From Dehalococcoidia bacterium UBA5748 (lineage in GTDB: Bacteria; Chloroflexota; Dehalococcoidia; Dehalococcoidales; UBA5627): DNA of 36,775 nucleotides. Of this stretch, positions 8,214 through 16,424 are shown in pieces. The notes under the pieces are model-generated. The model was not told the origin of the DNA and made no database searches. It saw only the letters and a list, made by a program, of their open reading frames with translations. Position numbers and translations under genes: made by a program. The stretch lies in the NCBI GenBank assembly GCA_002419135.1, contig DIFM01000049.1, positions 1 to 36,775 on the forward strand, given 5' to 3'. Within the stretch, counting starts at the first letter, position 1, and each line of letters opens with the position of its first letter.

Positions 8214-8627
8214 CTAACCCTTGGGTTTATAATCCAAAGTTGAGCCGTCGGTATAGGTTTCCTTCTTGGACGTAGGCAAGCCTTCCTTGAACTTATCGAT
8301 GGCATACTGGCAGGCTGCAAATCCCTCTTGTCTATGCCCGGTGGAAACGGCGATTACCACGTTGTTATCACCGACATTAAGTTTTCCTACCCTGTGCACA
8401 ATAGCCATATCGTTTATGGGCCATTTTTCTTTAGCGGAATCCACGATACTCCGCAATCTCACTTCGGCGCTGCCGTCGGCATCTCCGTATTCCACGGAAA
8501 CGACCTTCTTATCGTAAGAGTTATCCCTGATAAGCCCGATATATGAGATGATGCCTCCGCTGGCATCGTTTCTGACGCTGTTGATGACTTCCTCAATCGG
8601 TATTACATCGTTAGTAATCTCTACCAT
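8214..8627 (-). CDS. moaE: Molybdopterin synthase catalytic subunit MoaE
   Basis: This 137-residue protein is the large subunit of molybdopterin synthase, which transfers sulfur from thiocarboxylated MoaD to precursor Z in molybdenum cofactor synthesis. Family motifs are GGIISYIGLIRD (with Arg34), VHRVGKLNVGD (His78, Arg79) and AVSTGHRQ (His98, Arg99). The C-terminal lysine motif, usually PxWKKE, is PTSKKE here, so the aromatic residue is replaced while the two lysines stay. GAGGAG precedes the ATG. No moaD or other moa gene is nearby, so the partner must be encoded elsewhere. It lies just downstream of ftsH on the same strand and ends in its own terminator. Confidence 0.93.
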   Translation of the reverse strand: MVEITNDVIPIEEVINSVRNDASGGIISYIGLIRDNSYDKKVVSVEYGDADGSAEVRLRSIVDSAKEKWPINDMAIVHRVGKLNVGDNNVVIAVSTGHRQEGFAACQYAIDKFKEGLPTSKKETYTDGSTLDYKPKG

Positions 8628-8655
8628 ATTATATTACTCCTCTTCCATTATTATA

Positions 8656-10593
8656 CTATGCCGTTCCGGGCGCCTGTTTAGGCTGATTTATTAAATCCGA
8701 AACCTTGCCTTTTTTGGTTTGTTTGGCAGGTTTTTTTTCGGGAACTTCTTCAACTACCGGTTTGGCAGTCACGATTTCCTCCAACTCTGCTTCCAGTTTA
8801 TCAATCGGCTCGGTAAAGAGTTTTTCCAGTTCGTCTGGCTCTATGGTTTCTTTAGCCATCAAGCGCTGGGCGATATGTGCCAGCCTGTCCTTATTTTTAA
8901 GTAATATGTCTTTGGCGGTATTGTAAGCCGTCTGTAATATGCTATGTACTTCTTCGTCGATGATATTGGCGATATCATCGCCGTAATCACGTTGCTCGGA
9001 GATTTCACGTCCGAGGAAAATCATTTCCTGTTTGTTACCGAAGGTACGTGTCCCCAGTTTGTCGCTCATGCCGTAATCCGTAACCATTTTATGAGCCAGA
9101 GAGGTGGCACGCCGTATATCATCCGAAGCTCCGGTGCTGATTTCCCCGAAGATGATTTCTTCGGCAATACGTCCGCCAAGAAGGGTTGCCAGCATATCTT
9201 TGAATTGAGAGCGGGTTAAGAGATAACGGTCTTCCGTCGGCAATTGCCTGGTATGCCCCAGGCTCATTCCCCTTGCCACAATAGAAATCTTATGTACCGG
9301 GTCGGCATTGGGAGACATCCTGGCAACCAGTGCATGCCCGGCCTCGTGGTAGGCGGTAATCTCTTTTTCTTTAGGGCTGATTTTACGGCTTTTTCTTTCC
9401 GGACCGGCAATAACCCTGTCGATGGATTCCTCAAGCTCTGACATACCGATAGTTTTTTTACCGCGTCTGGCTGCCAGAATAGCTGCTTCATTAACAAGAT
9501 TGGCAAGGTCGGCGCCGGAAAAACCGACGGTTTGCTTTGCCAGTGATTGCAGGTCTGCCGTTTCATCGAGCGGTTTTCCTTTACTGTGTATTTTCAGTAT
9601 GGCTGTTCTGCCGACGATATCAGGTCGGTCAAGTGTAATTCTGCGGTCGAAGCGTCCCGGTCTGAGCAGGGCTTCGTCCAGAATATCCGGACGGTTGGTA
9701 GCAGCAATAACTATGACACTGGTATTGGTATCGAAACCGTCCATTTCTACCAGAATCTGGTTAAGCGTTTGCTCTCTTTCATCATGTCCGCCGCCCATGC
9801 CGGCTCCGCGCTGGCGGCCGACGGCATCAATTTCATCGATAAAAACGATGCAGGGGGCATTGCGTTTTGCCTGGTCGAAAAGGTCCCGGACACGCGAAGC
9901 GCCGACACCGACGAACATTTCGACAAATTCACTTCCGCTGATGGAAAAGAAAGGTACGCCGGCTTCTCCTGCAATAGCTTTTGCCATCAGGGTTTTACCG
10001 GTTCCGGGAGGTCCGATTAACAGGATGCCTTTAGGTATGCGTGCCCCCAACGACTGGTATTTTTCACGCATCTTAAGAAAATCGACTACCTCATACAGTT
10101 CCTGCTTGGCTTCATCAACACCGGCGACGTCATCGAAAGTGACGGTTGGGGTACTTGCCGTTAACATTCTTGCCTTGGAACGCCCGAAATTCATCGCCTG
10201 GTTATTTGCGCCTTTTGCCTGACTGAACAGGAAAAATATTAAAAGTCCGAATATTAAAAGCGGTAAAAAGCTTATCAAGAGGCTTCCCCAGTTAAAACCT
10301 CCGCGTTCTATGGTTACATCTACACCTTCAAGTATAAAACCCTCTATCTCGTAGATGCTGACATTAGTTTCCTTGTACGTGATATATTTATTATCGTTGT
10401 TATCGATAATAGTCAGCTGATTTTCATTTATTAAGATACTGTCTATTTTCCCTTCCTGAGACATTACTATAACATCGCTCAGGGATACTTCTTCCGGTTG
10501 CGGCTCACCCGGCAGTATAAAAGTGGAGAAAAGTATGGCAATTAAAATTATAGCTGCATAAACTATAATTGTACGCTTCCAGTTTATTTTCAT
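8656..10593 (-). CDS. ftsH: ATP-dependent membrane zinc metalloprotease FtsH
   Basis: This 645-residue membrane-anchored AAA+ protease extracts and degrades membrane and unstable soluble proteins as a hexamer. Two transmembrane helices (about residues 8-27 and 103-123) flank an extracytoplasmic domain. Walker A is GPPGTGKT (194-201), Walker B is FIDEID (251-256), and the second region of homology follows (AATNRPDILD... RPGRFDR). The zinc site is HEAGH (416-420). The C-terminus ends in a lysine- and glutamate-rich tail. GAGGT lies 7 nt before the ATG, and a -10-like TATACT lies upstream (10622-10627). Length and domain order are canonical. It lies between the endonuclease IV-like gene and moaE on the same strand. 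Confidence 0.98.
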   Translation of the reverse strand: MKINWKRTIIVYAAIILIAILFSTFILPGEPQPEEVSLSDVIVMSQEGKIDSILINENQLTIIDNNDNKYITYKETNVSIYEIEGFILEGVDVTIERGGFNWGSLLISFLPLLIFGLLIFFLFSQAKGANNQAMNFGRSKARMLTASTPTVTFDDVAGVDEAKQELYEVVDFLKMREKYQSLGARIPKGILLIGPPGTGKTLMAKAIAGEAGVPFFSISGSEFVEMFVGVGASRVRDLFDQAKRNAPCIVFIDEIDAVGRQRGAGMGGGHDEREQTLNQILVEMDGFDTNTSVIVIAATNRPDILDEALLRPGRFDRRITLDRPDIVGRTAILKIHSKGKPLDETADLQSLAKQTVGFSGADLANLVNEAAILAARRGKKTIGMSELEESIDRVIAGPERKSRKISPKEKEITAYHEAGHALVARMSPNADPVHKISIVARGMSLGHTRQLPTEDRYLLTRSQFKDMLATLLGGRIAEEIIFGEISTGASDDIRRATSLAHKMVTDYGMSDKLGTRTFGNKQEMIFLGREISEQRDYGDDIANIIDEEVHSILQTAYNTAKDILLKNKDRLAHIAQRLMAKETIEPDELEKLFTEPIDKLEAELEEIVTAKPVVEEVPEKKPAKQTKKGKVSDLINQPKQAPGTA

Positions 10594-10752
10594 AATTTAC
10601 CTCAATAAATATTGTAGAGATAGTATATCATTCAGCGGGAGTAAAAGAAGTGAAGGGACTATCTCGAATGTAACTATTATAACACTATATTATAACAGAA
10701 ATAGCCGTCCGCATAAATAATTGCGATATTTTCAGGCTTTCGGGACGGGTTT

Positions 10753-11607
10753 TTATCCCTGAAGGGCCAGTCCATCGAAGCTGTGTTTTAAAAGCAGAGC
10801 GTCTTCTTCCATTATCGGGCTCTCGCAGATTACAATGCCACCGACATTATAGTCTTTTAAGACCTGAAGTAATTCCATGTACTTTATATCCGAGTCCTCA
10901 AAGGGCAGGTGCCTCTTCTCACCATTAGCGGTGTATTCGATGCCGGAAATGTGAATGTGCATATTATCCAGAGCATCTTTACCCAATATTGAAGATATCT
11001 CATCGAGTACTGAAGCAAACTCTTTATATGAATTATAGACTCCGGTACGGGCATGCCAGTGGGCAAAATCGACGCAGGGCATGGTGTTAGTCAATTCGGA
11101 GCATAGATTGGCAACCTCCGCTATCGTGCCGAACTGGCTGCTTTTTCCGCTGACTTCAGGCCTTAAGGTAATATCGATACCCTTGTCCTCCATTTTCTCA
11201 AGCACTTCCGCCAGCGCTGTTTTGACGGTTCGGTATGCCTGTTCTGATGTGTCTCCCACATAGTAAGCGGGATGAAAGACTACGCTTTTCGCTCCGCATA
11301 TATAGGCAACCTCGGCGGCGCTAAACAGATAACTCTGGCTCATTCTGATTTTTTGTGCTTCCCTGGCATTGAAATTAAGGGCATAGGGGGCATGTGCAGA
11401 GAGCGCTATGTTCGCATCAGAAGCGAATTTTTCCACTTTTTCGGCATTGGTCTTTGACAGATAAACCTGCTTAACGAATTCCAGTTCCATGCAATCCAAG
11501 CCCAGCTCGGCTACACGTTGAATTCCTTTGATGGTCTGCAGGTCTCCATTTGTAGCGGGAGGAGTGCTTAACGGAATGCCGGCTGTGCCGAATAACAGTT
11601 TAGACAT
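10753..11607 (-). CDS. Endonuclease IV-like TIM-barrel protein
   Basis: This 284-residue protein belongs to the AP endonuclease family 2 / xylose isomerase-like TIM-barrel superfamily. Residues placed like endonuclease IV metal ligands are His72 (SAHAPY), His112 (VFHPAYY), Glu151 (RPEVSGK), Asp180 with His183 and His185 (CVDFAHWHAR), His217/His219 (NMHIHISG), His233 and Glu262 (ICESP). The closest remembered type is the archaeal-like Nfo-related group rather than classical E. coli Nfo. AP-site cleavage in base excision repair is therefore likely but not certain; a sugar isomerase-like role is the alternative. It has no ribosome site, and a -10 box sits 7 nt before the ATG, as in two other genes of this window. 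Confidence 0.85.
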   Translation of the reverse strand: MSKLLFGTAGIPLSTPPATNGDLQTIKGIQRVAELGLDCMELEFVKQVYLSKTNAEKVEKFASDANIALSAHAPYALNFNAREAQKIRMSQSYLFSAAEVAYICGAKSVVFHPAYYVGDTSEQAYRTVKTALAEVLEKMEDKGIDITLRPEVSGKSSQFGTIAEVANLCSELTNTMPCVDFAHWHARTGVYNSYKEFASVLDEISSILGKDALDNMHIHISGIEYTANGEKRHLPFEDSDIKYMELLQVLKDYNVGGIVICESPIMEEDALLLKHSFDGLALQG

Positions 11608-11614
11608 AACATTA

Positions 11615-11643
11615 AGTATAACATATTGATATAGATACGCTAA
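11615..11643 (-). promoter_or_regulatory. Promoter abutting the endonuclease IV-like start (leaderless candidate)
   Basis: On the minus strand an extended -10 (TGT then TATACT, box at 11615-11620) lies 7 nt before the ATG at 11607. A weak -35 (TTAGCG, 11638-11643) is 17 bp upstream. There is no Shine-Dalgarno sequence. Confidence 0.55.
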
Positions 11644-11758
11644 AAATCCGAGGGCTTAATTCTAGCAGCAGTGACTCAAGACAGTAAAAAGAGTGACTTT
11701 CGGTTTCACATTTTATACAGGCGACCATTGCTCGTCACGACAGTGATAATTCCGTTTA

Positions 11759-11767
11759 TGCTATAAT
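11759..11767 (+). promoter_or_regulatory. Extended -10 promoter of rsfS
   Basis: TGC followed by TATAAT (11762-11767) is a perfect extended -10 element. Transcription would begin near 11774, leaving a short leader that carries GGAGG at 11789-11793. Confidence 0.6.
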
Positions 11768-11799
11768 AATGGTACGATATCAATTATTGGAGGCAGCAA

Positions 11800-12144
11800 C
11801 TGGAAGGTATAGATTTAGCACGAAAAATAGTAGAAATTGCCAGCGACAAGCAGGCAATCGACATAAGCTTACTGGATGTAAAGTCGATATGTAATTTTGC
11901 GGATTACTTTGTGCTTTGCAGTTGTGACGCCGACCGGCAGATAGATGCTTTAGCCGAAGAAATAATACGTGTTATGAAACAGGAAAGCGTTTACCCTTTG
12001 CACCGCGAAGGAACTCCCGAATCGGGATGGGTGCTGATTGATTACAATGATGTCATCGTCCACATACTCTCTCCCGAAGAGAGAGAGTATTACAGACTGG
12101 ATGAGCTTTGGAAGCAGGCGAATCCGGTAGTGCGTATTCAATAA
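11800..12144 (+). CDS. rsfS: Ribosomal silencing factor RsfS, apparent CTG start
   Basis: This protein binds uL14 on the 50S subunit and blocks subunit joining under nutrient limitation. The downstream GTG at 11911 would give only 77 residues and cut off the first conserved block. Reading upstream in frame restores it: DLARKIVEIASDKQAIDISLLDV, then NFADYFVLCSC, matching the family. Between the in-frame stop at 11767 and this block there is no ATG, GTG or TTG. A GGAGG at 11789-11793 sits 6 nt before CTG at 11800, giving 114 residues, a normal RsfS length. The rest of the domain (EGTPESGWVLIDYNDVIVHILSPEEREYY) is typical. The gene converges on ndk. A perfect 10-bp inverted repeat (12064-12073/12081-12090) lies inside it. 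Confidence 0.87.
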   Translation: MEGIDLARKIVEIASDKQAIDISLLDVKSICNFADYFVLCSCDADRQIDALAEEIIRVMKQESVYPLHREGTPESGWVLIDYNDVIVHILSPEEREYYRLDELWKQANPVVRIQ

Positions 12145-12159
12145 TCCACGTTTTCTTTT

Positions 12160-12582
12160 CTAATAGCTAAACAGCTCGTCTTTTTGAAAGAACAGATTGA
12201 TTTCGTTTTTAGCTGTTTCTATAGAATCGGAACCATGAATCGAGTTATGCTCGATATCTATTCCGAGGTCTCCCCTGATGGTCCCTTTTTCCGCTTTGGC
12301 AGGGTCCGTGGCGCCCATTATCTTACGAATAAGGTCGATTGCGCCCTCTCCCTCGAATACGGCGGCTACGATAGGGGCAGAGCTGATGTAACCGGTCAGG
12401 CTTTTGAAAAACGGTTTGTCTTTATGCGGTGCATAATGTCTTTCAGCCAGTGCCATATCCATATGAAGCATTTTTATGCCGATGAGTGTCAGCCCTTCTT
12501 CTTCGATGCGCTTGATGATTTCCCCGGACAATCCTCTTTCCATAGCGTCGGGTTTAATAAGAATCAGTGATTTTTCTACCAT
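12160..12582 (-). CDS. ndk: Nucleoside diphosphate kinase
   Basis: This 140-residue cytosolic enzyme transfers the gamma-phosphate of ATP to nucleoside diphosphates through a phosphohistidine. The active-site histidine is His116 in NSIHGSDS. The N-terminal ERSLILIKPD-type motif (here EKSLILIKPDAMERG) and the nucleotide-binding RKIMGATDPAKAEKGTIRGD block are intact. Length is canonical. AGAAGGA provides the ribosome site. It lies downstream of tsaB on the same strand with an 89-bp AT-rich gap, and it converges on rsfS with only 15 bp between the stops. Confidence 0.97.
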   Translation of the reverse strand: MVEKSLILIKPDAMERGLSGEIIKRIEEEGLTLIGIKMLHMDMALAERHYAPHKDKPFFKSLTGYISSAPIVAAVFEGEGAIDLIRKIMGATDPAKAEKGTIRGDLGIDIEHNSIHGSDSIETAKNEINLFFQKDELFSY

Positions 12583-12671
12583 TTCATTCCTTCTTTTTAA
12601 ATATTTACTGTATTATTTGTCTGTCTATTATTCTATATTTTCAGGTTAATTAGCAACTTTGCCAAACAGTC

Positions 12672-13376
12672 TTACATTTCATCAGCCGTTAAAGGCGCCA
12701 TATTTTTATGCTGCGTGATGGGAGGTTTTCTGAGGTATACCGGTTGCAGGGTAGCTGCATTATCACAAATCCCGGCTTTAAGCTTTAAATATCCCAGTTC
12801 CGCAAGAAATCCACAGCGGCGCAAGCGCGCGGACGGAGGCGGAATTACAGCTTTTTCTCCCAGCTCTTGCGTCAGTTCATCGATAGCAGATTGCTTGAGT
12901 TCACCGCAAAATATGGTTTGTGTCTCCGTTTCCCGACATAATTCCGTAACAGTTGTGATATGTTCCGCTCTGGTTTTTTGCCAACCGCTGCCGGTTTGTT
13001 GGAATAGGGCAACCGCAACTTCGCTTCTGCCGGCATTTATTACCGGGCATATCGGCAGGTTGGTATAACTGTGAGGGTATGCGGTCATCTCAAGGGTACC
13101 TATACCCACTATCGGCACATCCAGACTGAAAGCGATTCCCTTGGCGGTGCTTACACCTACACGCAGCCCGTTAAAACTGCCGGGGCCTATTGCCACAACG
13201 ACACCCTTGATATCTTCGAATTTGACCCCGGCGTCTTCCAGGAGTTTTGTCATGCGCGGCATCAGTTCAACGGAGTGGTTCCGCCCGCAACTCCATGTCA
13301 ACTCTGCCAGTATGTTAAATTCATCCGCTATGGCAATTCCTGCCGTATCTGTCGATGTATCTATAGCTAAATGCAT
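12672..13376 (-). CDS. tsaB: tRNA threonylcarbamoyladenosine synthesis protein TsaB
   Basis: This 234-residue protein is the TsaD partner needed to make t6A37 in tRNAs that read ANN codons. It has the ASKHA fold: an N-terminal phosphate-like motif (LAIDTSTDTAGIAI), then GPGSFNGLRVGVSTAKGIA, the most characteristic TsaB segment. The C-terminal half is divergent, as usual. GGAGT before the ATG serves as ribosome site. It begins 3 bp after tsaE ends, so thiL-tsaE-tsaB form one tightly packed operon. TsaD and TsaC are not in the window. Confidence 0.94.
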   Translation of the reverse strand: MHLAIDTSTDTAGIAIADEFNILAELTWSCGRNHSVELMPRMTKLLEDAGVKFEDIKGVVVAIGPGSFNGLRVGVSTAKGIAFSLDVPIVGIGTLEMTAYPHSYTNLPICPVINAGRSEVAVALFQQTGSGWQKTRAEHITTVTELCRETETQTIFCGELKQSAIDELTQELGEKAVIPPPSARLRRCGFLAELGYLKLKAGICDNAATLQPVYLRKPPITQHKNMAPLTADEM

Positions 13377-13379
13377 GTT

Positions 13380-13865
13380 TTACTCCGTTCGGTTTTCAAA
13401 TTTCTCAAGCAGTTCAATGTATCTCTGTCCGTGTGCTTTAAATATAATCTGGCGCTCAGTGTCGCCTTTATAAACGATTTCGATTGAGAGGTGTTCTTCC
13501 GGAAATAAAGGCATTCCCCTGTTTGCCCATTCAATTGCACAAATACCTCTCCCGTACAGGTAATCGTCAAGCCCGAGCTCGGCAATTTCCTGGATATTCT
13601 CAAGCCTGTAAAGGTCCATATGATACAGTGTCAGGCGACCGTATAGTTCACGCACCAGTACAAAAGAAGGGCTAAGTGTGTATTCGTTAATCCCCAGCCC
13701 GTAGGCAATTCCCTGTGTCAGGCAGGTCTTTCCGGCGCCCAGTATACCGCTTAGCAAAAAGACATCTCCCGACATTGCCAGTTCCCCGATTTTTCTGCCC
13801 AAACTTATGGTATCGTCGGAATTGTGGCTTATTATATTCAAATCTTTTACCGGATTATTAACCAA
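13380..13865 (-). CDS. tsaE: tRNA threonylcarbamoyladenosine synthesis ATPase TsaE
   Basis: This P-loop ATPase activates the TsaB-TsaD complex during t6A synthesis. Walker A is GILGAGKTCLTQG, and later family motifs are SPSFVLVREL, LYHMDLYRL and ICAIEWANRG. The frame is open from an ATG at 13913 (177 aa), but that start lies well inside thiL and has no ribosome site. I prefer the TTG at 13865, which overlaps the thiL stop (TTGGTTAA), couples translation, and gives 161 residues, close to the roughly 150 of characterised members. The start choice is an inference and the 177-aa form cannot be excluded. Confidence 0.92.
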   Translation of the reverse strand: MVNNPVKDLNIISHNSDDTISLGRKIGELAMSGDVFLLSGILGAGKTCLTQGIAYGLGINEYTLSPSFVLVRELYGRLTLYHMDLYRLENIQEIAELGLDDYLYGRGICAIEWANRGMPLFPEEHLSIEIVYKGDTERQIIFKAHGQRYIELLEKFENRTE

Positions 13866-14853
13866 AATGATTCCAGCCTTTACCGGACGGTGTATATATC
13901 TTACCCGAACCATCTAACAGGGTTATCCGGCAGTTATCATCGGCAACAATTTTTCCGACAACCGTAACCGGGCAATCCAACTGTTTTTTAATGTCTTCCA
14001 TTATATCGTGACCGGCAGTAAACAGCAGTTCATAATCTTCTCCACCCGAAAGCGCCATATCGAGTGCATTATCACCGAATGCGGTTTTTAGAGCGGGGTG
14101 AACCGGTACGGTATCGACATTTAATACAGCCCCGACACGGCTTGCCCTGCAAATATGATTCAGGTCTGATGTTAATCCATCGCTTAAATCCATAGCGCAT
14201 TTTACTCCGTCGGCAGCCAGTTTCTGCCCCTCACCGATTCTGGGGGAGGGTTTATTGAGAGCAGTTGTCAACGGCATCTTCAGGTTGTTTGCAAGAACAA
14301 GGTCGTTACTGATTATTTTAAGCCCTCCTGCTGCTGCCCCGAGGTAACCGGTAACCGCTATTTCATCACCGGGCATCGCTGAGGAGCGAGTTAACATAAT
14401 ATTGGGGGCTTCTGTTACACCGTACACAATAGAATCTATAAACAGCACCGGAGCCTTACTGATATTACCTCCGATTACTCTAACGTGGTATTTTTGCCCC
14501 AGCTCCAGTATTCCGTTATAAAGTTCGGCTACGTCTTCGACATTCGTTTCTTGGGGTAAAGCCAGTGAGAAGAGGGCATATTTCGGTATGCCCCCCATAG
14601 CGGCAATATCACTTAAACTTACGGCAAGTGCTTTCCATCCCAGTTCCTGCCAGCTTATTTTATCAAGGTCAAAGTGAATATTCTCTACAAGACAGTCTAC
14701 CGTGGTCAGATTAACCGTAGCATCACTTTGCCACGCGGCGGTATCGTCCCCGGCATCTATAAGGATATCCGGGTCTGATTCCGTGTCGTCTTTTTTTATC
14801 AGGTCGGCAAGTATATCGATTAATCCGAATTCGCCCAGCTCGCTTATTTTCAT
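13858..14853 (-). CDS. thiL: Thiamine-monophosphate kinase
   Basis: ThiL phosphorylates thiamine monophosphate to thiamine pyrophosphate, the last step of cofactor synthesis. The PurM-like fold is clear: MKISELGEFGLIDIL at the N-terminus, DAGDDTAAW and NLTTVDCLVENIHFD (metal and ATP binding), KALAVSLSDIAAMGG, and ALSGGEDYELLFT near the C-terminus. The open frame extends 11 codons upstream to an ATG at 14886, but MKISELGEFG is the family's usual start. A TATAAT ends just 6 nt before that ATG, so the start at 14853 (331 aa) is preferred and the mRNA may be leaderless. It is the first gene of thiL-tsaE-tsaB. Confidence 0.95.
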   Translation of the reverse strand: MKISELGEFGLIDILADLIKKDDTESDPDILIDAGDDTAAWQSDATVNLTTVDCLVENIHFDLDKISWQELGWKALAVSLSDIAAMGGIPKYALFSLALPQETNVEDVAELYNGILELGQKYHVRVIGGNISKAPVLFIDSIVYGVTEAPNIMLTRSSAMPGDEIAVTGYLGAAAGGLKIISNDLVLANNLKMPLTTALNKPSPRIGEGQKLAADGVKCAMDLSDGLTSDLNHICRASRVGAVLNVDTVPVHPALKTAFGDNALDMALSGGEDYELLFTAGHDIMEDIKKQLDCPVTVVGKIVADDNCRITLLDGSGKIYTPSGKGWNHFG

Positions 14854-14859
14854 ATCGCA

Positions 14860-14888
14860 ATTATAACACGTGCCAATATGTGCCACAA
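14860..14888 (-). promoter_or_regulatory. Promoter of thiL-tsaE-tsaB, probably leaderless
   Basis: On the minus strand TTGTGG (14883-14888), a 17-bp spacer and an extended -10 (TGT then TATAAT, box at 14860-14865) are followed by TGCGAT and the ATG at 14853. Normal initiation distance places the first transcribed base at or next to the start codon. Confidence 0.65.
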
Positions 14889-15303
14889 AAATAAAAATAT
14901 TTTCCGATTAATATAAAAATAATCGTTTGGGACTTGAAAAAGGGCTTGACGTCAATGGTAAAATAGATAGTAGGGGTTTACGGGATAGGGATTCCCCATT
15001 TTATTTGCGAAATTATTAGTATAGGAGATAAGTCTAAGGGCGGTTTTTATAATTTATTACGCTTGAGTTTATCGGCATATTTCATCATTTGAGAGTTTGT
15101 TGATATATTTATACGGAATTATTGGTGTGTATTTTCTTTAATGTTTCCGCACTTTATCCTTTATACAACCGGTGTTGCGTTTACGGTTGTCTTGGGAGCC
15201 TGATTCTGCTGTAAGTTTTACCGTAACCTGATGCCGATTCTCTCGTTATTAATGTATCGTTTGTCGGTGCTTTGTTATTTTTGCCTGATAGGAGAAGTAG
15301 GGT
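14889..15303. other. Intergenic stretch without a recognisable gene
   Basis: This AT-rich region of about 415 bp separates thiL (-) from the DUF362-type gene (+). It contains an isolated TTGACG at 14946-14951 with no well-placed -10 box. A 20-codon open frame at 15141-15203 codes for a hydrophobic peptide but lacks a ribosome site. Other frames are broken by stops. I see no RNA gene. It may be a long leader or a decayed gene. Confidence 0.5.
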
Positions 15304-16029
15304 TTGATTTATAATAATTCCGATTTTGTTTTTAAGGCGCCCTCGGTGTTGTCGAGGGCTCGCCGTGTGCTGATAAAACCGATGGCCGGTTATCCGGTTT
15401 CATATCCGGTAACTACCAGTCGTGAAATGATGGCTACAATTATTAAGGGGATAAGGAAGGTAACCGATGCCGATATCCTGATACTGGACGGGACCCCCAA
15501 CGGCGGGCCGGTTTCCCCGATTTACCAATCACTGGGTTACGATTTCGCCAGGATAATCACGCTCGATGTCAATGATTGTGTCTGGGTGGAGGTCGATAAT
15601 CCGCTCACCAAACCGTTGGCGGTGCCCACATTCTGGATACCGAATGTGGTTTTATCGAGCGATTATCTGATATCCGTATCGCCTTTGAAGGTAGTAGACG
15701 GCTTCGGGCATTTAAGTATTATGAATCTGTTAAGTCTGTTGCCAAGCAAGAAATACGGCGCCGGCGGTGGTTGGGAAGACCTCTACAGCCTGGGAATCGA
15801 AAAGGTAATCACGGACCTTTATTTCACGATGCCGTTTGACTTGGGAATAATCGAAGCGCGTCAAAAATTTATTACCAAAAATGAGCCGGCAAAGGGTGAA
15901 ATAGAAGAGTGCGGAAAGATATTTATGGGAGACCTCTATAAAATAGATCTCGAAGTATCGCAGACCCTCGGTATAAAAACAAATTATTTGGACCTGATTA
16001 AAGAATCGATGGCTGATTTCGATTTATAA
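15304..16029 (+). CDS. DUF362-like protein, function unknown (241 aa)
   Basis: This 241-residue protein resembles the DUF362 family. The N-terminal RRVLIKPMAGYPVSYPVTTSREMM matches that family's IKPN...TTxP-type opening, followed by an ILILDGTPNGG strand-loop and later VLSSDYLISVSPLKV. No ferredoxin-type cysteine motif is present, whereas some DUF362 proteins have one, so this is the short form. It has no signal peptide or transmembrane helix. The TTG start at 15304 is chosen because TAGGAGAAG lies shortly upstream. It has no operon partner: the next gene, acylphosphatase, is on the other strand. Biochemical function is unknown. Confidence 0.75.
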   Translation: MIYNNSDFVFKAPSVLSRARRVLIKPMAGYPVSYPVTTSREMMATIIKGIRKVTDADILILDGTPNGGPVSPIYQSLGYDFARIITLDVNDCVWVEVDNPLTKPLAVPTFWIPNVVLSSDYLISVSPLKVVDGFGHLSIMNLLSLLPSKKYGAGGGWEDLYSLGIEKVITDLYFTMPFDLGIIEARQKFITKNEPAKGEIEECGKIFMGDLYKIDLEVSQTLGIKTNYLDLIKESMADFDL

Positions 16030-16114
16030 ATAGCGGGTTGATTAGTGTTGTTGTCTGCCGGAGTGTTTTGTAATCATTCGTACGATTCAGGATTGGAAAC
16101 GGCGGGGTGGTGTA

Positions 16115-16408
16115 TCAGTATTTGATATCGAAACCGTTATAACTATCGGTATAATCCCCGTAGCCGGTTGTAATTTTCTCCACAACTGCTCCCGGGGGAC
16201 CGGCTTTAAGATGGCTGACAAGCTTTTCCAGTGATGTCTTTTCTCCTTCGGCATAAACCTCAACGCTTCTGCCGTCTGAAAGGTTTTTAACGTACCCCGA
16301 CAAAGCAAGTTCTCCCGCTTTGCGGCAGGTGAAATCCCTGAAATATACGCCCTGGACACGCCCGTGTACAATTACTCTTACCGAAGCTTTATCAGCCATC
16401 CTGCTCAT
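16115..16408 (-). CDS. acyP: Acylphosphatase
   Basis: This 97-residue enzyme hydrolyses acyl phosphates such as acetyl or carbamoyl phosphate. Both signatures are present: GRVQGVYFRDFT with the phosphate-binding Arg24, and GYVKNLSDGRSVEVYAEG with the catalytic Asn42. The ferredoxin-like alpha/beta sandwich length is normal. Two starts are possible, ATG at 16408 or the fourth codon (MADKAS); neither has a good ribosome site. It lies 16 bp after the 47-aa lysine-rich gene and probably shares its transcript. Confidence 0.95.
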   Translation of the reverse strand: MSRMADKASVRVIVHGRVQGVYFRDFTCRKAGELALSGYVKNLSDGRSVEVYAEGEKTSLEKLVSHLKAGPPGAVVEKITTGYGDYTDSYNGFDIKY

Positions 16409-16424
16409 ATTATTTTAGAAAGTT

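Noticed and set aside
9422..10222. Long 266-codon plus-strand frame
   Set aside because: It is antisense to ftsH; its serine- and arginine-rich composition is a mirror of the AAA domain codons.
12064..12090. Perfect 10-bp inverted repeat inside rsfS as a terminator or operator
   Set aside because: It lies within conserved coding sequence (ILSPEEREYY) and has no T tract; the AG/CT-rich codons explain it.
15141..15203. 20-codon hydrophobic open frame before the DUF362-like gene
   Set aside because: No ribosome site, and the length is well within chance for this gap.
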